Source of the DNA: Micromonospora humi
GTDB taxonomy: Bacteria > Actinomycetota > Actinomycetes > Mycobacteriales > Micromonosporaceae
DNA length: 64,000 nucleotides
Direction: 5' to 3'
NCBI RefSeq assembly: GCF_900090105.1
Contig: NZ_FMDM01000005.1
Coordinates: 248,001-312,000, forward strand
The notes under the pieces were generated by a model. It was not told where the DNA came from, made no database searches, and worked only from the letters and a program-made list of their open reading frames with translations. The translations under genes and the position numbers were made by a program. Numbering within the stretch: the first letter of the stretch is position 1; every line of letters begins with the position of its first letter. This document shows, one piece after another, positions 16,794 to 23,882 of the stretch.

Positions 16794-18131
16794 ATGTTTG
16801 ATTCGCTGCTGGTGGCCAATCGTGGGGAGATCGCGCGCCGCGTCATTCGCACGGCCCGTCGGTTGGGCGTGCGGGCGATCGCGGTGCACTCGGAGGCCGA
16901 CGCCGACCTGCCGTTCGTGACCGAGGCCGACGAGGCGGTCTGCGTCGGCCCGGCCAACCCGGCGCAGAGCTACCGGAACGTCGAGGCGATCCTCGCCGCC
17001 GCCCGGAGCACCGGCGCGCAGGCGATCCACCCCGGCTACGGCTTCCTGTCGGAGAACGCCGAGTTCGCCCGTACCGTCTCCGAAGCCGGCCTGATCTGGG
17101 TCGGACCCGGCGCGGACGCGATCACCGCGATGGGCGACAAGATCAACGCCCGCAACCTGATGGCGGCGGCCGGCGTGCCGGTCGCGCCCGGTACCACCGA
17201 GCCGGCGGCCGACCTGGACGCGGCGGTCGCGGCCGCCGCCGGGATCGGCTACCCGGTGATGGTGAAGGCCGCGGCGGGCGGCGGCGGCATGGGCATGGGG
17301 GTGGCCGCCGACGAGGCCGGGCTACGCACCGAGTACGACAAGGTCCGCGCGTTCGCCGAGCGCATGTTCGGGGACGGTTCGGTGCTGATCGAGCGCTACT
17401 TCCCCCGGGTACGCCACGTCGAGGTGCAGATCCTCGGCCTGGCCGACGGCCGGGTGGTGGCGCTCGGCGAGCGCGAGTGCTCGGTGCAGCGACGCAACCA
17501 GAAACTGGTCGAGGAGTCGCCCTCCCCGGCGGTCTCGGCCGACCTGCGGGAGCGGTTCCTGGCGGCGGCGGTCCGGGCCGGCGAGGCGGTGAACTACCGC
17601 AACGCGGGCACGGTGGAGTGCCTGCTCGATCCCTCGACGCAGGAGTTCTTCTTCCTGGAGATGAACACGCGGTTGCAGGTCGAGCACCCGGTCACCGAGT
17701 ACGTCTACGGCGTCGACCTGGTCGAGGAGCAGTTGCGGGTGGCGGCCGGCCTGGCGCCGACGTTCGACCCGGACGCGCTCACCCCGCGCGGGCACGCGAT
17801 CGAGCTGCGGGTCAACGCCGAGGACCCGAAGCGGTTCCTGCCCGGCCCGGGCGCGATCCGGACCTGGGTGGAGCCGACCGGCGAGGGCGTCCGGGTGGAC
17901 TCCGGCTATGTCGAGGGCAACACCGTCACCCCGTTCTACGACAGCCTGCTGGCCAAGCTGATCGTCAGCGGCGCCACCCGGGAGGAGGCCGTGCAGCGCG
18001 CCCGGGCGGCGGTGGCCCGGTTCGAGATCGCCGGGCCGAAGAACAACCTGCCGTTCTTCGCCGAGCTGCTGGAGAACCCGGAGTTCCTCTCCGGCGACTA
18101 CGACACCGGCATCGTCGGCCGGATGCGCTGA
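16794..18131 (+). CDS. Acyl-CoA carboxylase biotin carboxylase subunit (no biotin domain)
   Basis: A 445-residue ATP-dependent biotin carboxylase. The N-terminal domain opens MFDSLLVANRGEIARRVIRTARRLG; the ATP-grasp glycine loop is KAAAGGGGMGMG near 159; the catalytic region is VEEQLRVAAGL preceded by FLEMNTRLQVEHPVTE. The chain stops at the end of the carboxylase C-domain. The 3-methylcrotonyl- and propionyl-CoA carboxylase alpha chains continue to about 650 residues with a biotin-carrier domain, and no biotinyl-Lys motif is encoded here or nearby. ATG 16794 is taken; TTG 16785 is possible. By context it works with the carboxyltransferase at 20979 in leucine/isovalerate catabolism and needs a carrier protein supplied in trans. 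Confidence 0.88.
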   Translation: MFDSLLVANRGEIARRVIRTARRLGVRAIAVHSEADADLPFVTEADEAVCVGPANPAQSYRNVEAILAAARSTGAQAIHPGYGFLSENAEFARTVSEAGLIWVGPGADAITAMGDKINARNLMAAAGVPVAPGTTEPAADLDAAVAAAAGIGYPVMVKAAAGGGGMGMGVAADEAGLRTEYDKVRAFAERMFGDGSVLIERYFPRVRHVEVQILGLADGRVVALGERECSVQRRNQKLVEESPSPAVSADLRERFLAAAVRAGEAVNYRNAGTVECLLDPSTQEFFFLEMNTRLQVEHPVTEYVYGVDLVEEQLRVAAGLAPTFDPDALTPRGHAIELRVNAEDPKRFLPGPGAIRTWVEPTGEGVRVDSGYVEGNTVTPFYDSLLAKLIVSGATREEAVQRARAAVARFEIAGPKNNLPFFAELLENPEFLSGDYDTGIVGRMR

Positions 18132-18156
18132 ACCGCCGGCGCCGGACGGCTGGGTG

Positions 18157-19419
18157 TCACCGGTCGTCCGGCACCGGGACGCGCGCCGGCCCGAGCTGGT
18201 CGCGGCGGCGGGTCAGGTAGGCCCGCTCGGCGGCGTTGCCGGCGAGGTCGATGGCCCGGTCGTACGCCACCCGTGCGTCGCCGTCGCGCCCGAGTCGCCG
18301 CAGGAGATCGGCGCGGGCGGCGTGCAGGGCGTGGTAGTCGTCGAGGGCCGGCGCGAGCCGGTCGATCTGGGCGAGCCCGGCCCCGGCGCCGTCCACCTCG
18401 GCCACCGCGACCGCGCGGTTGAGCCGCACGATCGGCGACGGGTCGAGCAGCGCCAACCGGTCGTAGAGCGCGAGGATCGTGGACCAGTTGGTGTCGCGTA
18501 CGGACGGAGCCTCCGCGTGGACCGCGTTGATCGCGGCCTGGACCTGGTATCGCCCGGGTGGGTCACCGCCGGCCGCCAGCGCCTCGATCCGCTCCCGGAC
18601 CAGCGCCCGGCCCTCGGCGACGCGGGCCCGGTCCCAGGCGCGGCGGTCCTGCTCGGCGAGCGTCACCAGCTCCCCGGCGGCGGAGACACGCGCCGGCCGG
18701 CGGGCGTCGAGGAGGAGCATCAGGGCGAGCAGCCCGGCCACCTCGCCGTCGTCCGGGAGCAGGGTCCGGAGCAGACGGCCGAGGTGGACGGCCTGGTCGC
18801 AGAGGTCGACGCGGACCGGATCGGCACCCCCGCCGGTGAGGTAGCCCTCGTTGAAGACGAGGTAGACGACCGCCAGCACGCCGGCGCGCCGCTCGCGGAT
18901 GTCGGCCTCCGACGGCACCCGGTAGGGGATGCCCGCCGCGCTGATCTTCTCCTTGGCGCGGGTGATCCGGCGCGCCATCGTGGTCTCCTTGACCAGGAAG
19001 GCGCGGGCGATCTCGGCGACGGTGAGGCCACCGAGCAGGCGCAGGGTGAGCGCCACCCGGGCCTCCATCGCCAGGGCCGGATGGCAGCAGGTGAAGACCA
19101 GCCTGAGCCGGTCGTCCCCGACCGGGCCGGTCGGGCGGTGCGGGGTGTCGTCGTGGACCATCCGGGCCGCCCGGTGCTTGGCGTCGCGCTGCGCCTCACG
19201 ACGGAGCCAGTCGATCGCCTTGCGGGTCGCGGTGGTGGCGAGCCAGCCGCCGGGACTGGGCGGCACGCCCTCGTCCGGCCAGCGAGCCGCGGCGGCGGCG
19301 AACGCCTCGGCCGTTGCCTCCTCGGCGACGTGCAGGTCGCCGAAGCGGCGGGTGAGGCCGGCGACCAGCCGCGCCCACTCCTCGCGGTGGGCCCGGATGA
19401 TCGCCTCGTCGGCGGACAT
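18157..19419 (-). CDS. ECF42-type RNA polymerase sigma factor with C-terminal TPR-like domain
   Basis: A 420-residue sigma factor. Region 2 is at about 18-75 (EEATAEAFAAAAARWPDEG), region 4 at about 115-165 (LTVAEIARAFLVKETTMARRITRAKEKI), and the C-terminal 240 residues form a helical repeat domain with YRVPSEADIRERRAGVLAVVYLVFNEGY, the hallmark of the ECF42 group. ATG 19419 overlaps the upstream YCII stop (TGATG), the usual pairing for this group, which lacks a classical anti-sigma factor. The C-terminal domain is thought to control activity. The pair is inserted in reverse inside the acyl-CoA cluster. Confidence 0.93.
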   Translation of the reverse strand: MSADEAIIRAHREEWARLVAGLTRRFGDLHVAEEATAEAFAAAAARWPDEGVPPSPGGWLATTATRKAIDWLRREAQRDAKHRAARMVHDDTPHRPTGPVGDDRLRLVFTCCHPALAMEARVALTLRLLGGLTVAEIARAFLVKETTMARRITRAKEKISAAGIPYRVPSEADIRERRAGVLAVVYLVFNEGYLTGGGADPVRVDLCDQAVHLGRLLRTLLPDDGEVAGLLALMLLLDARRPARVSAAGELVTLAEQDRRAWDRARVAEGRALVRERIEALAAGGDPPGRYQVQAAINAVHAEAPSVRDTNWSTILALYDRLALLDPSPIVRLNRAVAVAEVDGAGAGLAQIDRLAPALDDYHALHAARADLLRRLGRDGDARVAYDRAIDLAGNAAERAYLTRRRDQLGPARVPVPDDR

Positions 19420-19790
19420 CAGGGGCCGCTGCGCCGGGTCTGTCCGGGGCCGCGGAACCGGTGCACCTCGTGGGGCCAGTCGAGCGCGGTCGTGAGCCGC
19501 CCGGCCCAGCGCCGCGCCGCCTCGTCGTCGGCCACGTCCACCACGACGAAGCCGCCGAGGTGCTCCTTGGTCTCGGCGTACGGCCCGTCGGTGAAGGCGG
19601 GCCGGCCGTCGACCGGCTCGACGGCGCACACCACGGTGGACCCGTCCAGGCCGCCGTTGGCGAAGAGCAGCACGTCCTCGGCGAGCATCTCCTCGATCAC
19701 CGTCCGGACGGCGGCGTCCTTCTCGCGCATCTGCTCCGCCGTGTGCTCGGGCACCCATTCGTCGTTGAACGCGATCAGGTACTCCGTCAT
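19419..19790 (-). CDS. YCII/DGPF-family protein paired with ECF42 sigma factor
   Basis: A 123-residue ferredoxin-like-fold protein of the YCII (DGPF) family. MTEYLIAFNDEW starts the fold, and the motif FTDGPYAETKEHLGGFVVVDV corresponds to the DGPF region with Tyr in the fourth position. ATG 19790 has GGAGGAGACGACC directly upstream. Its TGA overlaps the sigma ATG, so the two are co-translated. YCII genes accompany ECF42 sigma factors very commonly; the biochemical role is unknown. Confidence 0.9.
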   Translation of the reverse strand: MTEYLIAFNDEWVPEHTAEQMREKDAAVRTVIEEMLAEDVLLFANGGLDGSTVVCAVEPVDGRPAFTDGPYAETKEHLGGFVVVDVADDEAARRWAGRLTTALDWPHEVHRFRGPGQTRRSGP

Positions 19791-19920
19791 GGTCGTCTCC
19801 TCCAGGTCACGGGTGGCGGCCCGACCGGCCACGGCACACCCACTCCACGAACGGCCGCGCCCCGATCCGACACCATCGGAGGATCTCCGGCAAGGCGACG
19901 CCCGGTGGTGGTGACACACT

Positions 19921-19941
19921 TCGTTCAGAAGGCACGAACGA
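19921..19941. promoter_or_regulatory. Operator-like inverted repeat before HMG-CoA lyase
   Basis: TCGTTC (19921-19926) and GAACGA (19936-19941) form an inverted repeat with a 9-nt spacer, 23 nt before the HMG-CoA lyase start. The CGTTCAG half-site recurs in the dyad before the carboxyltransferase at 20940, so both may bind the TetR regulator encoded at 16097. Confidence 0.5.
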
Positions 19942-19963
19942 CGTCACAGCGAGGTGACCCCTT

Positions 19964-20884
19964 ATGGCGGAACTGCCGGACCACGTCAGCATCCGTGAGG
20001 TCGGGCCCCGGGACGGGCTCCAGAACGAGGAGCCGATCCCGACCGACGCCAAGGTGCGGCTGCTCGACGCGCTGTCCCGGACCGGGGTGCGGCGGATCGA
20101 GGCCGTCTCCTTCGTGCACCCGAAGGCGATCCCGCAGATGGCCGACGCCGACGAGGTGTGGCAGCGGGCGGAGAAGGCCGACGGGGTGCGCTACTCGGCG
20201 CTGGTGCCGAACACCCGGGGCGCGCAGAGGGCGCTGGCCGCCGGCTTCACCGAGATCGAGGTGGTGGTGTCGGCCAGCGACACGCACAACCGGCGCAACG
20301 TGAACCGCTCGACCGACGAGTCGCTGGACGACATCGCCGAGCTGATCGACCTGCTGCACGGCGCGGGCGCGACCGCCGAGGTGATCGTGGCGACCAGCTT
20401 CGGCTGCCCGTACGAGGGCGACGTGGACCCGCGGCGGGTCGCCGGGATCGTCGACCGGGTCGCCCGCGACGGCGCGGACCGGGTCGCCTTCGGCGACACC
20501 ACCGGCATGGGTACGCCCCGGCGGGTCCGTGAGCTGGTCACCGCGGTCCGGGACCGCAACGCCCAGCTGCCGGTGCTGCTGCACTTCCACAACACCCGGG
20601 GCACCGCGCTGGCCAACATGCTGACCGCGATGGAGTTGGGCGTGACCGAGTTCGACGCCAGCGTCGGTGGCCTCGGCGGCTGCCCGTACGCCCCGGGCGC
20701 CAGCGGCAACCTGGCCACCGAGGAGGCCGTGCACATGCTGCACGACATGGGCGTCGACACCGGGATCGACCTGGACGCCCTGATCGGGGCGGCGGAGCTG
20801 GCCGAGCGGCTGGTGGGCAAGAAGCTCCCCTCGGGCGTGCTGCGCGCCGGCCCCCGTACCCGGCTCACCCCGATGCCGAGCTGA
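19964..20884 (+). CDS. Hydroxymethylglutaryl-CoA lyase
   Basis: A 306-residue TIM-barrel lyase that cleaves 3-hydroxy-3-methylglutaryl-CoA to acetoacetate and acetyl-CoA, the last step of leucine degradation. The N-terminal IREVGPRDGLQNE holds metal/catalytic residues, AVSFVHPKAIPQMAD follows, HFHNTRGTALANM gives the His metal ligands, and the signature SVGGLGGCPYAPGASGN carries catalytic Cys240. ATG 19964 is preceded by GAGGTG. It is downstream of an operator-like repeat and followed by a terminator, so it may be transcribed separately from the carboxyltransferase. Confidence 0.95.
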   Translation: MAELPDHVSIREVGPRDGLQNEEPIPTDAKVRLLDALSRTGVRRIEAVSFVHPKAIPQMADADEVWQRAEKADGVRYSALVPNTRGAQRALAAGFTEIEVVVSASDTHNRRNVNRSTDESLDDIAELIDLLHGAGATAEVIVATSFGCPYEGDVDPRRVAGIVDRVARDGADRVAFGDTTGMGTPRRVRELVTAVRDRNAQLPVLLHFHNTRGTALANMLTAMELGVTEFDASVGGLGGCPYAPGASGNLATEEAVHMLHDMGVDTGIDLDALIGAAELAERLVGKKLPSGVLRAGPRTRLTPMPS

Positions 20885-20892
20885 CCTCGTCC

Positions 20893-20927
20893 CGCCCACC
20901 CCTGCGGGGTCGCCGGAGGGGTGGGCG
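20893..20927 (+). terminator. Terminator after HMG-CoA lyase
   Basis: CGCCCACCCCT (20893-20903) pairs with AGGGGTGGGCG (20917-20927), an 11-bp stem with a 13-nt loop, 9 nt after the stop codon. It separates the lyase from the carboxyltransferase promoter region. Confidence 0.75.
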
Positions 20928-20933
20928 GTGCGG

Positions 20934-20949
20934 TAGCCTAACGATCGTT
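20934..20949 (+). promoter_or_regulatory. Putative -10 box and TetR-type operator before the carboxyltransferase
   Basis: TAGCCT (20934-20939) could be a -10 element; the palindrome AACGATCGTT (20940-20949), extended to CCT...CAGG, lies directly downstream. The position at the transcription start fits repression by the cluster's TetR. No clear -35 box was found. Confidence 0.55.
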
Positions 20950-20978
20950 CAGGTCGGTGGGGTGGCGAGGGAGTCGGC

Positions 20979-22511
20979 GTGACGCTCGACGGTGAGGCTC
21001 TGGAGCAGTTGCGCAAGCGCGCGCGTGCCGGCGGTGCGGACAAATACCACGCGGCCAATGCCGCCAAGGGCAAGCTCTTCGCCCGCGAGCGGGTCGCGCA
21101 CCTGGTCGACGAGGGCTCCTTCGTCGAGGACGGGCTCTACGCCAACGCGATGGCCGACGGGCTGCCCGCCGACGGGGTGGTGACGGGCACCGCGACCATC
21201 GACGGCCGGCCGGTCTGCCTGATGGCGAACGACTCCACCGTCAAGGCCGGCAGCTGGGGCGCCCGCACCGTCGAAAAGATCATCCGCATCATCGAGCGGG
21301 CCTACACGACCAAGGTCCCGATGGTCTACCTGGTCGACTCCGCCGGCGCCCGGATCACCGACCAGGTCGACCTGTTCCCCGGCCGGCGTGGCGCCGGCAA
21401 GATCTTCTGGAACCAGGTCCGGGCCTCCGGCGCGATCCCGCAGGTCTGCGCGCTCTTCGGGCCCAGCGCGGCCGGCGGGGCGTACATTCCGGCGTTCTGC
21501 GACGTGGTGGCCATGGTCGACGGCAACGCCAGCATGTATCTCGGCTCCGACCGGATGGTCGAGATGGTCACCGGCGAGAAGACCACGCTGGAGGCGATGG
21601 GCGGGGCCAAGGTGCACTGCACCGAGTCCGGCGTGGGCCACTTCCTCTGCAAGACCGAGACCGACGCGCTCGACGTGGTGCGGACCTACCTGTCCTACCT
21701 GCCGGCCAACTGGACCGAGACGCCGCCGGCCGCCGAGGCGAAGCCCGCGCCCGAGAAGGCCGACCTGGCCGCGCTGGTCCCGGCCAGCGAGCGGCAGGCG
21801 TTCGACATGCGGAGGTACGTCAAGGGCCTGGTCGACGAGGGCAGCTTCTTCGAGATCCAGGCGCTCTGGGCCAAGGAGCTGACCATCGGCTTCGGCCGGC
21901 TGAACGGCGAGGTCGTCGGCGTGGTCGGCAACAACTCGATGTTCAAGGGCGGCGTCCTCTTCGTCGACTCGGCCGACAAGGCGACCCGGTTCGTGCAGCT
22001 CTGCGACGCGTTCAACGTGCCGCTGCTGTTCCTCAGCGACGTGCCCGGCTTCATGGTCGGCAGCGCGGTGGAGAAGCAGGGCATCATCCGGCACGGCGCG
22101 AAGATGATCACGGCGATCTCCGAGGCGACCGTGCCGAAGATCTGCGTGGTGGTCCGCAAGGCGTACGGCGCGGGCCTCTACGCGATGGCCGGTCCCGGCT
22201 TCGAGCCCGACGCCACCATCGCGCTGCCCACCGCGAAGATCGCGGTGATGGGCGCCGAGGCGGCGGTCAACGCCGTCTACGCCAACAAGATCGCCGCGAT
22301 CTCCGACGAGACCGAGCGCGCCGCGTTCGTCGCCGCGAAGCGCGAGGAGTACGAGCGCGACATCGACGTCGTCCGGCTCGCCAGCGAGCTGGTGGTGGAC
22401 GCGATCGTCGAGCCGCACGAGCTGCGCGCCGAGCTGGTGCGTCGCTTCACCGCCGCCCGCACCAAGAACCGCGATTTCTCCCACCGCCGCCACGGCGTAA
22501 CCCCCGTCTGA
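20979..22511 (+). CDS. Acyl-CoA carboxylase carboxyltransferase subunit (methylcrotonyl-CoA carboxylase beta-like)
   Basis: A 510-residue crotonase-fold carboxyltransferase with N- and C-terminal halves. The N half contains VDSAGARITDQVDLFPGRRGAGKIFWNQV and GPSAAGGAYIPAFCD; the C half contains LFLSDVPGFMVGSAVEKQGIIRHGAKMITA and KAYGAGLYAMAGPGFEPD. The GIIRHGAKM region and gene context point to 3-methylcrotonyl-CoA rather than acetyl- or propionyl-CoA. GTG 20979 has GAGGGAG upstream. It transfers carboxyl from carboxybiotin to the acyl-CoA, working with a biotin carboxylase and carrier. A repeat-family copy begins 4 nt after its stop. Confidence 0.9.
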   Translation: MTLDGEALEQLRKRARAGGADKYHAANAAKGKLFARERVAHLVDEGSFVEDGLYANAMADGLPADGVVTGTATIDGRPVCLMANDSTVKAGSWGARTVEKIIRIIERAYTTKVPMVYLVDSAGARITDQVDLFPGRRGAGKIFWNQVRASGAIPQVCALFGPSAAGGAYIPAFCDVVAMVDGNASMYLGSDRMVEMVTGEKTTLEAMGGAKVHCTESGVGHFLCKTETDALDVVRTYLSYLPANWTETPPAAEAKPAPEKADLAALVPASERQAFDMRRYVKGLVDEGSFFEIQALWAKELTIGFGRLNGEVVGVVGNNSMFKGGVLFVDSADKATRFVQLCDAFNVPLLFLSDVPGFMVGSAVEKQGIIRHGAKMITAISEATVPKICVVVRKAYGAGLYAMAGPGFEPDATIALPTAKIAVMGAEAAVNAVYANKIAAISDETERAAFVAAKREEYERDIDVVRLASELVVDAIVEPHELRAELVRRFTAARTKNRDFSHRRHGVTPV

Positions 22512-22514
22512 CCG

Positions 22515-22570
22515 GTAAGGAAGGGCCCCCGCTTAACGCCTGGTGCATAGGAAGGGGCCCCGCTTAACGC
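22515..22570. repeat. GGGGCCCC tandem quasi-palindrome, copy B
   Basis: Unit 1 (22515-22539, GTAAGG...TTAACGC) and unit 2 (22546-22570, CATAGG...TTAACGC) are direct repeats of 25 nt with a 6-nt spacer. Each unit is itself a quasi-palindrome around GGGCCCC. It begins 4 nt after the carboxyltransferase stop and lies upstream of the acyl-CoA dehydrogenase. Confidence 0.88.
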
Positions 22571-22626
22571 TTCAGCCGCTCCCGGCGTCACGAGCGCCGG
22601 CGGCCCGCCCTTCCAGGAGGATCGAC

Positions 22627-23781
22627 ATGGACTTCCGGCTCGACGAGGAGCAGCAGGCGCTGCGGGAGAGCGTCCGGGACTTCGCCCGCGAGGTGGTCGC
22701 CCCGGTGATCGGCGAGCACTACGAGAAGCACACCTTCCCGTACGAGGTCATCCGGCAGATGGGCAAGATGGGCCTGTTCGGCCTGCCCTTCGCCGAGGAG
22801 CACGGCGGCATGGGCGGTGACTACTTCGCGCTCTGCCTGGCGCTGGAGGAGCTGGCCCGGGTCGACTCCAGCGTGGCGATCACCCTGGAGGCGGCGGTGT
22901 CGCTGGGCGCGATGCCGATCTACCGCTTCGGCACCGACGCGCAGAAGGCGCAGTGGTTGCCGAAGCTGCTCAGTGGTGAGGCGCTCGCCGGCTTCGGGTT
23001 GACCGAGCCGGGCACCGGTTCCGACGCCGGCGGCACCCAGACCCGGGCGGTGCTCGACGAGGCGACCGGCGAGTGGGTGATCAACGGTTCGAAGGCGTTC
23101 ATCACGAACTCCGGCACCGACATCACCGCGATGGTCACCGTCACCGCGGTCACCGGCACCCGGCCGGACGGCGGCAAGGAGCTGTCCACCATCATCGTGC
23201 CGTCCGGTACGCCCGGTTTCACGGTCGCGCCCGGCTACTCCAAGGTCGGCTGGACCGCCTCGGACACCCACGAGCTGACCTTCGACGACTGCCGGGTGCC
23301 GGCGGCCAACCTGCTCGGTGAGCGCGGTCGGGGCTTTGCCCAGTTCCTGCGCATCCTGGACGAGGGCCGGATCGCCATCGCGGCGCTCGCCGTCGGCCTG
23401 GCCCAGGGCTGCGTCGACGAGTCGATCACGTACGCCAAGGAGCGCCAGGCGTTCGGCCAGCCGATCGGCAACTACCAGGCGATCCAGTTCAAGATCGCCG
23501 ACATGGAGATGAAGGCGCACACCGCCCGGCTGGCCTACTACGACGCGGCGGCCCGGATGCTGGCCGGCGAGCCGTTCAAGCGGCAGGCGGCGATCGCCAA
23601 GTTGCACGCCAGCACCGTGGCGGTGGACAACGCCCGGGAGGCGACCCAGATCCACGGTGGGTACGGCTTCATGAACGAGTACCCGGTCGCCCGCTTCTGG
23701 CGTGACTCCAAGATCCTGGAGATCGGCGAGGGCACCAGCGAGGTGCAGCGCATGATCATCGCGCGCGACCTCGGCATGTGA
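22627..23781 (+). CDS. Acyl-CoA dehydrogenase (isovaleryl/short-branched-chain type by context)
   Basis: A 384-residue FAD acyl-CoA dehydrogenase. The N-terminal helical domain (DEEQQALRESVRDFAREVVAP), the middle beta domain (GFGLTEPGTGSDAGGTQTRA, KAFITNSGTDITAMV) and the C-terminal helical domain (QAFGQPIGNYQAIQFKIADMEM) are complete. The end motif YPVARFWRDSKILEIGEGTSEVQRMIIAR is the usual nucleotide and active-site signature. ATG 22627 has AGGAGG upstream. It oxidises acyl-CoA to enoyl-CoA and passes electrons to ETF; the carboxylase and HMG-CoA lyase context suggests isovaleryl-CoA. The substrate is inferred from context only. Confidence 0.92.
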   Translation: MDFRLDEEQQALRESVRDFAREVVAPVIGEHYEKHTFPYEVIRQMGKMGLFGLPFAEEHGGMGGDYFALCLALEELARVDSSVAITLEAAVSLGAMPIYRFGTDAQKAQWLPKLLSGEALAGFGLTEPGTGSDAGGTQTRAVLDEATGEWVINGSKAFITNSGTDITAMVTVTAVTGTRPDGGKELSTIIVPSGTPGFTVAPGYSKVGWTASDTHELTFDDCRVPAANLLGERGRGFAQFLRILDEGRIAIAALAVGLAQGCVDESITYAKERQAFGQPIGNYQAIQFKIADMEMKAHTARLAYYDAAARMLAGEPFKRQAAIAKLHASTVAVDNAREATQIHGGYGFMNEYPVARFWRDSKILEIGEGTSEVQRMIIARDLGM

Positions 23782-23882
23782 CCGCCACCCGCCTCGGCCG
23801 TCTGTCGGATATCGGCGTCGTACGGTCGGGTGGTTGACGATCGGCTGTGGAGCGTCGGATCCCGTCCGTACTCTTCGTGCCC

